From positions 1 through 44,000 of the forward strand of contig JABITU010000166.1 in NCBI GenBank assembly GCA_018668195.1: a stretch of 44,000 nucleotides of DNA, given 5' to 3'. Origin of the DNA: Tateyamaria sp. Its GTDB lineage: Bacteria > Pseudomonadota > Alphaproteobacteria > Rhodobacterales > Rhodobacteraceae. A program made the translations under genes and the position numbers. Positions within the stretch are counted from its first letter, which is position 1. Each line of letters starts with the position of its first letter. Below the pieces are notes generated by a model. It worked only from the letters and a program-made list of their open reading frames with translations, was not told the DNA's origin and ran no database searches. Below are positions 43,035-44,000 of the stretch, in pieces.

Positions 43035-43834
43035 AGATCGGTATTGCAGGGATGGGCGCCGCTGGCTTGCCCGTTGCACAGGCGTTGGATCAGGGAGGCG
43101 TCCCCGGATGCACTTTGGCAGGTTTTTCGGCTCGAAATGCTGAGCGGGCCTTAGAACTGAACGGCCATCTGTCGACAGCGGTGCCTCATTATGAATTAGC
43201 CGAGATTGCCGATCATTGCGATCTTGTGATTGAAGCACTTCCGCCGACGCTCTTTAACGACCTGGCTATACCGGTTCTGCAAGCTGGCAAAACGCTTGTG
43301 GTGTTGTCTGCAAGTCAATTGCTAGGTCGACAGGACCTGATTGATCTGGCATCGGAAACTGGCGCGAAGATCGTGATTCCGTCAGGTGCAATTCTCGGCT
43401 TGGACGCCATCAAGGGCGTTGCAGTTGGTACAATTAACTCTGTTGTGATTGAGACACGCAAGCCGGTCGCAGGTCTGATCAAGGCACCTTACGTGGCGCA
43501 GATGGACATCGACCTTACTACTTTGACGGAGCCATATCTTATTCTGGAGGGCTCTGTGAGCGAGGTAGCCCAAGTCTTCCCCGCCAATGTAAACGTTGCC
43601 GTCGCTGTCAGCTTTGCAGGACATGGCCCCGACAAAACGCGTATGGAAGTTTGGGCCGATCCGTCCTTGGAACGCAACAAGCATACCGTGCGGGTCACGT
43701 CAGACAGCTCGGACTTTACAATGTCGATCCAGAACCGGCCAAGCGCCGACAATCCGGCGACGGGAAAGATTACGGCATTGAGTGTGATTGCGTTGCTGCG
43801 GCAGAAAACTGCTGTGTTGCAGGTGGGGACGTAA
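43031..43834 (+). CDS. Aspartate dehydrogenase-family protein (NadX/DUF108)
   Basis: A 267-residue NAD(P)-dependent amino-acid dehydrogenase of the L-aspartate dehydrogenase family. The Rossmann motif GMGAAG is at residues 7-12. Family signatures are PSGAILGLDAIKG near residue 117, NVNVAVAVSFAGHGPDKTR near 191, and NPATGKITALSVIALLR near the C-terminus. It oxidises aspartate (or a similar amino acid) to the imino acid. There is no nadA/nadC next to it, so NAD synthesis is less likely than a catabolic role with the aminotransferase. The ATG overlaps the aminotransferase stop by four bases. Confidence 0.88.
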   Translation: MKIGIAGMGAAGLPVAQALDQGGVPGCTLAGFSARNAERALELNGHLSTAVPHYELAEIADHCDLVIEALPPTLFNDLAIPVLQAGKTLVVLSASQLLGRQDLIDLASETGAKIVIPSGAILGLDAIKGVAVGTINSVVIETRKPVAGLIKAPYVAQMDIDLTTLTEPYLILEGSVSEVAQVFPANVNVAVAVSFAGHGPDKTRMEVWADPSLERNKHTVRVTSDSSDFTMSIQNRPSADNPATGKITALSVIALLRQKTAVLQVGT

Positions 43835-43851
43835 GCCAAATTGACTGGACG

Positions 43852-43907
43852 CACATGTAGTAGGTGCTTCCCTTGAGCTTCAGATAAGAGCAACTTTGGT
43901 GGACCAT
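43852..43907 (-). pseudogene. Truncated integrase start
   Basis: On the minus strand AGGAGG is followed 7 bases later by an ATG at 43907 and the peptide MVHQSCSYLKLKGSTYYM. It resembles the N-terminal SYLxxRGSTYYFRRRVP segment of many tyrosine-recombinase integrases. The similarity stops after GSTYYM and the frame then runs into the aspartate-dehydrogenase region and ends. It is best read as the first 18 codons of an integrase cut off by a rearrangement. Confidence 0.45.
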
Positions 43908-44000
43908 ATGGTGGCCTCCTGCATCAGACGACAATGAATATCGCTTGATATCAGGTGTGTAACTGCAGCTGGCTTAGGATTGTGGTGCCCCCACACGGAC
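43908..44000. other. Right-edge non-coding stretch
   Basis: No gene was recognised. The stretch holds the Shine-Dalgarno of the truncated integrase start and presumably its upstream promoter region. Confidence 0.4.

Noticed and set aside
1..44000. CRISPR array, tRNA or rRNA genes
   Set aside because: No regularly spaced repeats and no cloverleaf or rRNA-like segments were recognised on either strand by reading.

Overview
The window reads as chromosome or large-plasmid DNA of an alphaproteobacterium, most likely a marine Rhodobacterales (Roseobacter-type) species. This is inferred from the moderately high GC, the dense small-molecule catabolic operons, and the many binding-protein-dependent organic-acid transporters (TTT, TRAP). 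I see no rRNA, tRNA, CRISPR array or replication genes.

Layout. 0.3-1.2 kb: a LysR regulator with a 57-bp tandem repeat in its promoter. 1.75-5.6 kb: Gfo/Idh dehydrogenase, BKACE-type enzyme, antisense cupin, Ldh-type dehydrogenase, and a convergent OsmC. 5.8-8.9 kb: a first tripartite tricarboxylate transporter (tctBAC, minus strand), divergent from an AEC transporter. 10.05-19.96 kb: a ten-gene minus-strand operon (Zn-alcohol dehydrogenase, DapA-type aldolase/dehydratase, TRAP DctP-DctQ-DctM, DUF1330, quinone oxidoreductase, DASS permease, Gfo/Idh, 3-hydroxyisobutyrate-dehydrogenase-like). 20.16-29.8 kb: the divergent plus-strand operon (GntR/FCD regulator, Nu-type GST, AhpD-like protein, second TTT set tctCBA, Gfo/Idh, a DctP homologue with no signal peptide, LVIVD propeller protein, cytochrome b561). 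30-31.6 kb: a D-2-hydroxyacid dehydrogenase and a second cytochrome b561 on the minus strand. 31.86-34.5 kb: HIBADH-like, metallo-beta-lactamase-fold hydrolase, HIBADH-like. 34.58-35.74 kb: an apparently intact IS630-type insertion sequence with a -1 slippery site. 35.8-37.7 kb: alpha/beta hydrolase and LLM flavin monooxygenase. 38.4-40.5 kb: second AEC transporter and a flavin reductase fused to a MarR-like domain. 40.7-41.5 kb: a decayed IS6-type transposase. 41.8-43.8 kb: aminotransferase plus aspartate-dehydrogenase-like enzyme. A truncated integrase start lies at the right edge.

How it fits together. The most informative signal is a perfect 14-bp palindrome, ATTGGTTAACCAAT, occurring exactly three times: twice in the gap between the two large divergent operons (one copy overlaps the gntR start codon) and once 11 kb away between the second cytochrome b561 operon and the HIBADH/MBL operon. 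The GntR/FCD protein encoded beside it is the obvious binder. This would unite about 25 genes into one regulon for uptake (TRAP, TTT, DASS) and oxidation, aldol cleavage or hydrolysis of an organic acid that I cannot identify. The regulon includes parts I do not recognise as a described pathway: a leaderless DctP, a cytosolic LVIVD propeller, and two b561 paralogues sharing a C-terminal tail. The edges of the window carry insertion sequences and gene relics, suggesting an accessory, recombining island.
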